Positions 6,052-13,967 of a stretch of DNA of 64,000 nt are shown here, piece after piece. Where the stretch lies: IMG/VR virus record IMGVR_UViG_3300013006_000024, positions 41,163 to 105,162 of that record, one strand, 5' to 3'. Under the pieces are notes generated by a model. It was not told the DNA's origin. It saw only the letters and a program-made list of their open reading frames with translations, and did not search any database. Source of the stretch: a virus. The stretch's first letter is position 1. Each line of letters starts with the position of its first letter. Both the position numbers and the translations under genes were made by a program.

Positions 6052-7767
6052 TTATATATGCCTAAAAAACAAGAAAGTAAATTTTATTTAGGTAATCAAA
6101 ACTTACCCACATCAGATGCGGTGTTTGATTATGAAGCACATCCTGAGTGGGTAGAAGATATAGCAAAATCAAGAAAGAACATTTTATACTTTGCAGAAAA
6201 TTTCTTTTATATAACAAATCTCGATGAAGGTAAGATGAAGATAAGACTTCATTCTTATCAAAAAAGAATTTTAAGAAGTTTGAGAGATAACAGATTTGTT
6301 TGCTTACTAGCATCTAGACAGGTGGGAAAAACGACCTTAATGACAATATATGCATTATGGATTGCATGCTTTTTTGAAGATCAACGTATTCTTATTGTAG
6401 CGAATAAAGAGCAGACTGCGATTAACATTTTTAAGAGAGTTCGTTTAGCTTATGAAAAGCTACCGAACTACCTTAAACCAGGAACTGTAGAATATGGTAA
6501 AACATCTATGTCGTTAGGAAATGGATCTAGTATTGGTATTTCAACTACTAGTAGTGATGCAGGGCGAGGTGATAGCTGTAATGTTCTCATTTTGGACGAG
6601 TTGGCATTTATTGATAACCATCTTGTTGAGCAATTTTGGAGTTCGGTATACCCAATTATATCATCTTCTAAGAAATCTAAAATATTTGTTGCTTCAACGC
6701 CAAACGGTACTGGAAATCTTTTTCATGAGCTCTATAGCGGTGCATTCGAAAAGAAAAATGACTGGCATGCAGAAAAGGTTGACTGGTGGGAGTTCCCGGG
6801 GCGTGATGAGGTGTGGAAAGAAAAGACAATTAAAACTTTAGGAAGTAGAGAAGTTTTTGATCAAGAATTTGGAAATGTATTCTTGCAAGCTGGTGAAAGT
6901 GCCTTGGATGAAAAACTTTTTGAAGAAATGAAAACCGAGTGCACTGAACCTAAATTTGTATTTGAAGAAGGAAAATATCTTTTATGGGATGAACCCAATA
7001 AAGATCATATTTACGTTGCGGGTGTTGACATAAGTGAAGGAGTTGGTGAAGCAGCAAGCGTAATTCAAATATTTGACTTAACCGACTTAAGAGAGATAAA
7101 ACAGGTGGCTACTTACCATGATAGACTAATTAGCCCTTATAATTTTACTTCCAAAGTTTACGAAATCTTGCAGCACTGGGGATCACCATTAGCAATGATA
7201 GAAAGAAATAATTGCGGGGCGCAAGTAGTTGATCAATTAAAAAACACTCATGCGTATGAAAATATTGTTTCGTATGGAACTAAAGTCGGCCCTGTATCTT
7301 TTAATAAGATTGGTGTGCAAGCACATACTAATACCAAATACAAGGGTGTAGTTAATATGCGCTATTGGATGAATGAAGTACGTGCATTAAAAATTAGGGA
7401 CTTTAAAACTTTAAACGAACTTAAAGGTTTTGTAAGATACCCAAACGGTACATGGGCTGCAAAGCAAGGATCAGATAGTTGGGATGACCGAGTAATGTCG
7501 TTATTATGGGGGTTAATGATCCTTGAAACAGATCTTTGTGAAAAGTATTTTGAAGTTGTAGAATATGATAAAAATAAAAAACCCCTTAAAATTAAATCGT
7601 TAGATTACGGTATAAAATACTTCATTAATCCTACATCTATGTATAGTAACGAAAAAATGGGTATAGATGGTGTACCGCCTTTGCCAATTGTTATATCGCA
7701 GGACGGTAATCAGGATCATAATGAAATAGCTGACCTTGAGTCACAAGGTTACCGCCGTTTAATATAA
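6049..7767 (+). CDS. terL: Terminase large subunit (T4 gp17-like)
   Basis: 572 aa (T4 gp17 is 610). The ATPase domain has Walker A SRQVGKTT at 89-96, Walker B VLILDE at 179-184 and a coupling motif ASTPNGTGN at about 215-223. The RNase H-like nuclease domain shows the three acidic positions: VAGVDIS (D327), MIERNN (E385) and DSWDDRV (D479/D480). It packages DNA into the prohead and cuts the concatemer. The start could be ATG 6049 or ATG 6058; 6049 lies inside the divergent late promoter, which slightly favours 6058. No clear plus-strand late octamer was seen. The probable small subunit is encoded 14 kb away on the other strand. Confidence 0.93.
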   Translation: MLYMPKKQESKFYLGNQNLPTSDAVFDYEAHPEWVEDIAKSRKNILYFAENFFYITNLDEGKMKIRLHSYQKRILRSLRDNRFVCLLASRQVGKTTLMTIYALWIACFFEDQRILIVANKEQTAINIFKRVRLAYEKLPNYLKPGTVEYGKTSMSLGNGSSIGISTTSSDAGRGDSCNVLILDELAFIDNHLVEQFWSSVYPIISSSKKSKIFVASTPNGTGNLFHELYSGAFEKKNDWHAEKVDWWEFPGRDEVWKEKTIKTLGSREVFDQEFGNVFLQAGESALDEKLFEEMKTECTEPKFVFEEGKYLLWDEPNKDHIYVAGVDISEGVGEAASVIQIFDLTDLREIKQVATYHDRLISPYNFTSKVYEILQHWGSPLAMIERNNCGAQVVDQLKNTHAYENIVSYGTKVGPVSFNKIGVQAHTNTKYKGVVNMRYWMNEVRALKIRDFKTLNELKGFVRYPNGTWAAKQGSDSWDDRVMSLLWGLMILETDLCEKYFEVVEYDKNKKPLKIKSLDYGIKYFINPTSMYSNEKMGIDGVPPLPIVISQDGNQDHNEIADLESQGYRRLI

Positions 7768-7770
7768 ATA
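7763..7770 (+). promoter_or_regulatory. Late promoter octamer (exact T4 consensus)
   Basis: TATAAATA, exactly 5 nt before the ATG at 7776 and overlapping the terminase stop codon. Confidence 0.7.
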
Positions 7771-7775
7771 ATTAA

Positions 7776-8429
7776 ATGGCAAACCTAGTAACATATACTC
7801 AAAGCCCTTTTAATAAAGCGCGTAAAGATAAATTTTTATTTGTTTTAAATTTACCCGCTTGCTTAAAAGATATTTCTCGTAAATTTGAACGCGATAATAA
7901 TACCGTAATTCCCGATGCTCTACAATTTTCTGTTTTCGGTGCCACAATTCCCGAAGTATCCGTACCTGCAGTTAATATTAGATACTCCGGTCAAACATTA
8001 GCTAATTCAGGATATTCTAGAGATCCCTACCCACCCGTAACAGTTAATTTTACCATTGATAACAGGTTTAACAATTATTGGATTATATACAAATGGTTAG
8101 ATCTTTTAAATAATGCAAGACTTAGTATATTTGATGCTGATAATCTCATAGATAACGATATTAAGAATTCATTAAATAAGCAAGTAGCTATAGTAAATAA
8201 AACTAACTCTTCAGGTGCCGATTTTCTTAAGTTTAGAGCTAATTTCTCTTTATTTGCATTAGACGAATATGACAAAAGAATTATTGAATTTATTTATAAA
8301 GATGCGTTTCCAACAGCAGTCGGATCGATCAATTTTAACAATAGAGATGCAACAGAAATTGAAACTTCTTTCACTTTTGAATATTCACAGCTGGAAGTAT
8401 CTCTAGTTGAACAGATAGATAATTTATAA
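7776..8429 (+). CDS. Tail-tube-fold structural protein, 217 aa
   Basis: The centre reads FSVFGATIPEVSVPAVNIRY, then SGQTLANSG and VTVNFTIDNRFNNYWIIYKW. This is the pattern of tail tube proteins (GATxP, a loop, then a strand and 'YW-I--W'). The C-terminus has ETSFTFEYSQLEV, like the last tube strand. It sits between terminase and sheath, while the main tube protein is the separate 10796 gene. It may therefore be a tube paralogue used at the tail terminus or completion stage. The exact T4 equivalent is uncertain. Confidence 0.6.
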   Translation: MANLVTYTQSPFNKARKDKFLFVLNLPACLKDISRKFERDNNTVIPDALQFSVFGATIPEVSVPAVNIRYSGQTLANSGYSRDPYPPVTVNFTIDNRFNNYWIIYKWLDLLNNARLSIFDADNLIDNDIKNSLNKQVAIVNKTNSSGADFLKFRANFSLFALDEYDKRIIEFIYKDAFPTAVGSINFNNRDATEIETSFTFEYSQLEVSLVEQIDNL

Positions 8430-8455
8430 AAACTGAAAAGTTTTATCCGAAAAAA

Positions 8456-8463
8456 CATAAATA
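8456..8463 (+). promoter_or_regulatory. Late promoter octamer of the sheath gene
   Basis: CATAAATA, 6 nt before the ATG at 8470. Confidence 0.7.
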
Positions 8464-8469
8464 TTTTAT

Positions 8470-10770
8470 ATGGCACGCACAATTCAAAGTCCCGGTGTAC
8501 AAATTCAAGAGGTAGATCTTTCGTTATCAAATGTCGGAACCCCTTCTACCACAGTATTTATTCCAGGTTTCTCTAACAAAGGACCGTCGTCTGAACCGGT
8601 CTCCGTATCCTCATTATCTGAATTTGAGCAAATATTTGGCACACCTACTAATGGTGCAGAGAGATATTTTTATCATTCCGTAAAGGCTGTACTACAATCT
8701 CCTGCAAATGTTTTAGTATACAGATTACCGTACGGAGCGGGTGCTGGTGTTGATACAAGCGATGAGTATAGCGCACTAGTATACCCTGTCCTAACATATT
8801 GCCCTTCTACACAATATACATCAAGCGACTTAACCAAAACAGATTCAAGATATTTCTTCGGCACTCCAACGCATTTAAAACTTACACAAGCTGAATATAT
8901 AGGTATTCTACAAGGAGATGCATTTGCTTGGGCTACTAATACTGAAAATAGAGTAAACTTTCCTAACGTTGCATCGCTTAGCGGTGCAGGGCTAATCATT
9001 CTTAATAAGAATCAATCAACAATTAATTCTAAATTTGAAGGAACATATGTTGGTATTATCGATAACACCAATTTAAATCCCGCTACACCTTTTAACGGTG
9101 TAAACTCAGTTTATACGATTAATAGTGAAACAATATCTGTTTACGGTAATGATAATTTTGTACAAGTACCCTCTACAAGACTTAACTTTACCTTAAGTGC
9201 TGAATCTACAGGTTTACAAGGCTCTGTTTCTGAAGTATTAGAGAATATACCTTCTTTTGATATTTCATCGCATCAATTTGATGATACTGTTTCAATCGGC
9301 GTATTTAAACTCCGTCAATCAGTATTTTCACCCGATACAATTGCCTTAGATTACGTTTTACAGGAAAGTTATACAGGGTCGTTTGATTCAAACAGACAAA
9401 TTAATAGTGAGAATGGTGGACCCGCAATTAGTTTTTCGATTGAGCAATCAAATGCAGGCTCGCTTAATACAACGATTATAGTTAATCCCTTTATCGCTAA
9501 TAAAAACGATACAACATGGCTAGATCTTTCTGGTATACCGTCAAAGAAAGTTCGCTTCCTTACCGATGCATTAGCTACTCCTTTAGATGGCGAAACCGCA
9601 AATGAGTATACCGCCCGTGTAGGTGCGCCTGAGATAAGCGTTGAAGTGATGCTATCACTTCTTGGTAGTACTGCAGCCCTTTATGCGTTAGGTGATTACG
9701 ATAATCAAGATTTAGCTACAAAGATTATCGGCAACTTGCCTCTTAAGCTTACTACCGCCACAGAGAGATTGAATAACGTCGATTTATATCCAATTACTGT
9801 AACTGTTGAAGCTGGATTAGGTACAATTTATGCCAATTCATTTAATCCTTCTACATTTACATATTTTGATGAAACTGCACCGTTTGAAGAACTAGTAGAA
9901 TCGTTAAAGGTACAAAATCCTTCTTCTCTACCAGTAGGTATAACGCGCTATAACGCTGCTGTACAGCCGTTATTGAACTTAGCTGAAGGCAGAAAAGATC
10001 ATATTTTAATATTAGACGCTCTATCGAATATATTTGTACAAGGTGCAAACGTTAAGACGTTAGATCTTCGCGGAAAGAGCTTCTCGGATGATATCTATTG
10101 GCCATTAAAAAATCAATTTACTGCATATAATACAAGTTATGCATGTACATTTGCCAATTGTGCACAAGTTAGTGATGCTGCAACCGATCAGCAGGTCTGG
10201 GTTCCATTCTCCGGGTTTGCTGCAGCTGCTATGGCAAAGACAGATAATAATTATCAGCCTTGGTATGCACCTGCAGGATTCTCCCGCGGTGTTATTATTG
10301 GTGTAAATGATGTCGGTATTTACCCCAAGCAGAAGCAGCGCGATCAGCTTTATAAGATCAATATTAATCCAATTGCGTTCTTCCCGTCTGAAGGCTTTGT
10401 AATCTTCGGACAAAAGACCCTGCAGAAGAAGCCAAGCGCATTCGATAGAATTAATGTTCGTAGGCTATTTCTTAATCTCGAGACAGCAACACGCGATACA
10501 TTAAAATATTTCGTATTCGAGCCAAATACACTCTTTACACGTACACAGGTTATTAATACAATCAGCCCATTGTTTGAGAATGCTAAAAACACTCAAGGTA
10601 TATATGATTATCTAATAATATGCGATGAGCGTAATAATACACCTGCTATAATAGATGATAATACTTTAGTAATTGACATTTATATTAAACCTGTAAGAAC
10701 AGCAGAGTATATACTTTGTAATTTCTACGCTACTAGAACCGGAACAAACTTCCAGGAGATAGTATCATAA
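8470..10770 (+). CDS. gp18: Tail sheath protein (T4 gp18-like)
   Basis: 766 aa (T4 gp18 is 659). The N-terminus ARTIQSPGVQIQEVDLS is the canonical myovirus sheath start, followed by TTVFIPGFSNKGP and the FEQIFGTP motif. The C-terminal third has VWVPFSGFAAAAMAKTDNN and WYAPAGFSRG, then an INVRRLFLNLE segment matching the conserved sheath core (W-aPAG-nRG, NvRRL). It forms the contractile outer tube of the tail. The extra length lies in the middle (about residues 100-480), which would be the surface-exposed variable domains. It has its own late promoter and is followed by the tube gene. Confidence 0.92.
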   Translation: MARTIQSPGVQIQEVDLSLSNVGTPSTTVFIPGFSNKGPSSEPVSVSSLSEFEQIFGTPTNGAERYFYHSVKAVLQSPANVLVYRLPYGAGAGVDTSDEYSALVYPVLTYCPSTQYTSSDLTKTDSRYFFGTPTHLKLTQAEYIGILQGDAFAWATNTENRVNFPNVASLSGAGLIILNKNQSTINSKFEGTYVGIIDNTNLNPATPFNGVNSVYTINSETISVYGNDNFVQVPSTRLNFTLSAESTGLQGSVSEVLENIPSFDISSHQFDDTVSIGVFKLRQSVFSPDTIALDYVLQESYTGSFDSNRQINSENGGPAISFSIEQSNAGSLNTTIIVNPFIANKNDTTWLDLSGIPSKKVRFLTDALATPLDGETANEYTARVGAPEISVEVMLSLLGSTAALYALGDYDNQDLATKIIGNLPLKLTTATERLNNVDLYPITVTVEAGLGTIYANSFNPSTFTYFDETAPFEELVESLKVQNPSSLPVGITRYNAAVQPLLNLAEGRKDHILILDALSNIFVQGANVKTLDLRGKSFSDDIYWPLKNQFTAYNTSYACTFANCAQVSDAATDQQVWVPFSGFAAAAMAKTDNNYQPWYAPAGFSRGVIIGVNDVGIYPKQKQRDQLYKININPIAFFPSEGFVIFGQKTLQKKPSAFDRINVRRLFLNLETATRDTLKYFVFEPNTLFTRTQVINTISPLFENAKNTQGIYDYLIICDERNNTPAIIDDNTLVIDIYIKPVRTAEYILCNFYATRTGTNFQEIVS

Positions 10771-10782
10771 ATGATCGAGGTT

Positions 10783-10790
10783 AATAAATA
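10783..10790 (+). promoter_or_regulatory. Late promoter octamer of the tube gene
   Basis: AATAAATA, exactly 5 nt before the ATG at 10796. The separate promoter allows tube levels independent of sheath. Confidence 0.7.
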
Positions 10791-10795
10791 ATTTT

Positions 10796-11344
10796 ATGGC
10801 TGACGTAAATCAATTAATTACAGACTTTTACAGAGTAGCGACGACACGTGAGTTTGCACGTGATTTTAACTTCCGTGTATTATCCATTAATACTGGCGGT
10901 GCAAGTACGGTATCTTTTGATGAGAATGATTTAGTATATGTTAAAACAGCTACATTACCTGCTCGTTCTATTACCAACGTGCCGGTGCCTTACATGGGGT
11001 TAAATTTTAATTTACCCGGCAATGCTACATATCCTAATAGTGATAGCTATGAATTAACATTTTATGCGGATGCACAGTCTCAAATCCGCCAGAAGTTTGA
11101 ACAGTGGTCAACGGATATTTTTAATGATGCTAATTCGACAGGTAATTATTTCGCCCCTAAGCAGACAGCTATTATTGATTTAGTACAACTAGATAATGCA
11201 TTAAACAGCGTTGGTCAATATCAATTAGTTGGCGTTTCAGTAAGAAACGTTGGACCCCTTCAGTATAATATTGCTACCGGTACTGGTGAGACGATTGAAT
11301 TTACTGCTACTGTTTCTTATCACTACTGGAGAAAACTTAGCTAA
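10796..11344 (+). CDS. gp19: Tail tube protein (T4 gp19-like)
   Basis: 182 aa (T4 gp19 is 163). It shows the tube order FARDFNFRVLSI, YVKTATLPARSITNVPVPYMG, YELTFYADAQSQIRQKFEQW, and a terminal TATVSYHYWRKL strand, parallel to gp19 (KATALPAG, ...VPVGFM, ...RQKFVDW, ...LALDYW). Hexamers stack to form the inner tube inside the sheath. It lies directly after the sheath gene, as in T4. Confidence 0.88.
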   Translation: MADVNQLITDFYRVATTREFARDFNFRVLSINTGGASTVSFDENDLVYVKTATLPARSITNVPVPYMGLNFNLPGNATYPNSDSYELTFYADAQSQIRQKFEQWSTDIFNDANSTGNYFAPKQTAIIDLVQLDNALNSVGQYQLVGVSVRNVGPLQYNIATGTGETIEFTATVSYHYWRKLS

Positions 11345-11357
11345 TTCGTTAGTTAGA

Positions 11358-11365
11358 TCTAAATA
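11358..11365 (+). promoter_or_regulatory. Late promoter octamer
   Basis: TCTAAATA, exactly 5 nt before the GTG at 11371. The constant spacing supports the GTG start. Confidence 0.55.
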
Positions 11366-11370
11366 ATTAG

Positions 11371-12279
11371 GTGAACAATCCGTTTACCAGTGCTTTAAAT
11401 TCGTTAGGTCAAAATTTTACAGATTTGGGTAGAGGTACTAACGCCTCTTTTGCTCCTCAAGCAATTAATCTTTTCGGGTTCAATATCCCGGGCGTACCTA
11501 TAATAAGTCCAAGAGATTATTTCTTGGTACAAATGGAATCATGGTTTACTTCGATTCCCAATTCGACACAGTGGATTATAGTTATAGATAATTATCCCCC
11601 TGCATTAAGAAGCAGTATTATTCAAGGATTAGAAAGAACTGACGGTAGTAAAAAAGGGTTTGATATTGATACAGCTAGATCTATTTTAAATAGCTTTCCT
11701 TTACAAAAAATTGTAGGTTGTTTGTTCGCGCATTCAATTGTTATACCCACCGAACAATATTCAGTAAGCACAGTATCAATTAATAATAATAGAGGTTTTT
11801 TACCTGGTGTTTTAGGTGGTCCGAGAATTACCGAAGCTCCGGAATTAGTAATTGAGTTTAGAGAAACAAATACATCGTTTGTCGACTTCGTACTCAGACC
11901 TTGGGTGATAGTGGGGTCGCATTACGGGATGACCGCCCGCCCGGGTGATACTCAAGGTAATAAAGATCCTAAAAATATGAAAGTAAATATGACTTTATTA
12001 GAGTATACAAGAACATATCAAGGTATATCTATGATACCTAGAAAAGTGTTTAATTTTTACAATTGTATGCCATATCAAGTTTCAGAGCAATCCTTAGATT
12101 ATTCAGATGAAAAGCTAACTACATATAGTACAAGATGGACGTATTCAAATTATACGGTTGAAAACAATCTTTACTTGCCTATTGCTGATCTTGTTAATAG
12201 AATATCTAATGGATCTATACCTCGAATTACTAGCTTCCAGAACGGACTCGGGAATATAAATCCTTTAGGATTTTTATAA
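11371..12279 (+). CDS. Tube-fold baseplate protein (gp54/gp48-like tube initiator candidate)
   Basis: 302 aa, close to T4 gp54 (320 aa). The second half has VDFVLRPWVIVGSHYGMTAR, then VNMTLLEYTRTYQG, RKVFNFYNCMPYQVSEQSLD and STRWTYSNYTV. This is the 'f-f-ncfP--i----dy------v-ftY--y' pattern of tube-fold proteins that start or cap the tube at the baseplate. An N-terminal globular part (about 35-110) is extra. Tube proteins precede it and hub chaperones follow. gp54 is the best guess, but gp48 cannot be excluded. Confidence 0.55.
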   Translation: MNNPFTSALNSLGQNFTDLGRGTNASFAPQAINLFGFNIPGVPIISPRDYFLVQMESWFTSIPNSTQWIIVIDNYPPALRSSIIQGLERTDGSKKGFDIDTARSILNSFPLQKIVGCLFAHSIVIPTEQYSVSTVSINNNRGFLPGVLGGPRITEAPELVIEFRETNTSFVDFVLRPWVIVGSHYGMTARPGDTQGNKDPKNMKVNMTLLEYTRTYQGISMIPRKVFNFYNCMPYQVSEQSLDYSDEKLTTYSTRWTYSNYTVENNLYLPIADLVNRISNGSIPRITSFQNGLGNINPLGFL

Positions 12280-13136
12280 TGGCATTTTATTTAAATTTCG
12301 AAACACCTACTTTAAAAACACCTCTTAAGATAAAAGAATTATCTTTTAAGCAATTTAGAGAGCTTAACAAATATATTTTATCTAATAATAATGAATTTAT
12401 TGAAAGCTGTTTAAATACAATTATTTTTGATAATCTAGAAAACAAAACACAATTCCATCGACTATCAAATTTTGATAAATTTTGCTGCATGCTTTTGCTA
12501 AGAAGTGTATGTGTATCTCCTGATTTAGAAGTTTTTCAGAAGAAGCAAAACGTAAAAATATCTGTATCAGATTTTTTAAATAGTTGCTTAAACTTCAATA
12601 AAGAATTTACAAAGACAATTACACAACCAGATATAGAGATCACACTTGAACTACCTCATAATTTTATTATACAAAACTTCTTAGAATTACCTCATCTTGT
12701 TATTAAGAAAGTTAAGATTCAAGACTCTTCATACAACTTTAATGAATTAGAAGAAACAATAAAAAATGATATTATTGAGACATTACCTGGTAGTATTATT
12801 TTTGAAATTAAAACGTTTTTTGAAGAAACAGTTGAAAAATTTAAAGCTTTAGAATTTAAAATACCTAGCTTTGAAGAGGTAATAGTACTAAACCCATTTG
12901 ATGGTACTTTACTTGAGCTACTAAAGCTTATCTTTAGAGCTAATTTGTCTAATATATATGAAATGCAGTATATCCTTGTCAGTAAACTATATTACACGCC
13001 TGAATATTTAGATGAAAATACCTTTACAGAGAATCTCCTTATAATACGGCTATTTGAAGACGAAATTAAGCGTCAAGAAGATCAGCATAAAAAGTCAAAA
13101 TCCCCTTCTATACCGATTAACCCTGGAAAACCATAA
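12279..13136 (+). CDS. Baseplate hub assembly protein, T4 gp26/gp51-type (first copy)
   Basis: 285 aa. The N-terminal region LKIKELSFKQFRELNKYILS, then LSNFDKFCCMLLLRSVCVSP, matches the pattern of the T4 gp26/gp51 baseplate family (PF12322 by memory): a 'T-k-f--l-k-i' helix followed by '--DK--iLL-LR--s-g'. Such proteins are assembly chaperones for the hub and are not always in the virion. The ATG shares one base with the preceding TAA (TAATG), so it is coupled to 11371. The C-terminus is Lys/Pro-rich. Confidence 0.5.
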   Translation: MAFYLNFETPTLKTPLKIKELSFKQFRELNKYILSNNNEFIESCLNTIIFDNLENKTQFHRLSNFDKFCCMLLLRSVCVSPDLEVFQKKQNVKISVSDFLNSCLNFNKEFTKTITQPDIEITLELPHNFIIQNFLELPHLVIKKVKIQDSSYNFNELEETIKNDIIETLPGSIIFEIKTFFEETVEKFKALEFKIPSFEEVIVLNPFDGTLLELLKLIFRANLSNIYEMQYILVSKLYYTPEYLDENTFTENLLIIRLFEDEIKRQEDQHKKSKSPSIPINPGKP

Positions 13137-13142
13137 CTTTAG

Positions 13143-13150
13143 GATAAATT
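13143..13150 (+). promoter_or_regulatory. Late promoter octamer (divergent form)
   Basis: GATAAATT, exactly 5 nt before the ATG at 13156. Confidence 0.5.
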
Positions 13151-13155
13151 ATTAA

Positions 13156-13929
13156 ATGAGCAGCAATTCAGTAGTTGACAAAATTAAGCAAATAGCTATT
13201 ATTAATAAAGTTAATACGTATGCACGTTCAGTCAATGCAGACGTTTCATTCTTACCCTTAACTATTAAGCAGCAAAAAAATATTATAAAGACTGCATTAG
13301 ATGTAGTTCTTTCTCCTATTACTTTTTCTCTTACTACTACAGAAATTATTAAGGAAAATATTCAAACAAAGACTAACCTTTCAATAATAGATAAGCCTCT
13401 AATTCTCTTAGCGTTAAGGGCTAATTCTTTAGGAACCTCTTATGTTATAGACGGTGCACAAAAAGAAGTTGTAGATTTATCTGAATGCTTAAAGAGACGC
13501 GAAGCAATAAATATAGCTGATCTTGCAGAAACCTTAACGTTTGATAATTTGGAAATTACAACCAAGGTTCCTTCTTTAGAAGAAGATTACCGTGTTAATT
13601 TAGATTGTAAGAGAGTATTAGAAAGTCGTAAGAGTAATGATAATGATAAAATAAAAGATCTTATAGGCGAAGTTTATGTTTATGAAATTATTAAGTTTAT
13701 CGATAATATTAAGGTCACTGTTGATAGTAAAACCGATGAGATAAAATTTAATATCTTATCTATTAATCAAAAAGTTGAGACTGTAGAAAGCCTTCCTATG
13801 GCAGTTACAACGAAATTAATACAGAGTATTGCCAATATTAGAAAAGTAGAAACTGATTCTTTAAAATTAATGGTTGGCGATAAAGAAGTTACTATTAATT
13901 TAGACACCTCATTTTTTACAAAAGAATAA
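13156..13929 (+). CDS. Baseplate hub assembly protein, T4 gp26/gp51-type (second copy)
   Basis: 257 aa. The hallmark stretch is FLPLTIKQQKNIIKTALDVV, then IIDKPLILLALRANSLGTSY, corresponding to the 'pfT-keeK-LL-A--s' and 'D---illyLR--S-G' pattern of the gp26/gp51 family. The fit is better than for the neighbouring 12279 gene, and the two look like divergent paralogues. The C-terminal half alternates strands and helices without recognisable motifs. Its place just before the tape measure fits a hub or tape chaperone. Confidence 0.55.
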   Translation: MSSNSVVDKIKQIAIINKVNTYARSVNADVSFLPLTIKQQKNIIKTALDVVLSPITFSLTTTEIIKENIQTKTNLSIIDKPLILLALRANSLGTSYVIDGAQKEVVDLSECLKRREAINIADLAETLTFDNLEITTKVPSLEEDYRVNLDCKRVLESRKSNDNDKIKDLIGEVYVYEIIKFIDNIKVTVDSKTDEIKFNILSINQKVETVESLPMAVTTKLIQSIANIRKVETDSLKLMVGDKEVTINLDTSFFTKE

Positions 13930-13967
13930 TGCAATTTTGACTATTCATTCATAAGTATTAATAGCTT

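Noticed and set aside
6049-6057. Plus-strand late promoter for the terminase
   Set aside because: The TATTTATG here reads as the minus-strand octamer CATAAATA. No plus-strand octamer fits the spacing.
13950-13957. CATAAGTA as late promoter of the tape measure gene
   Set aside because: Distance to the ATG is 10 nt and the octamer is non-consensus. Left unlisted as a promoter.
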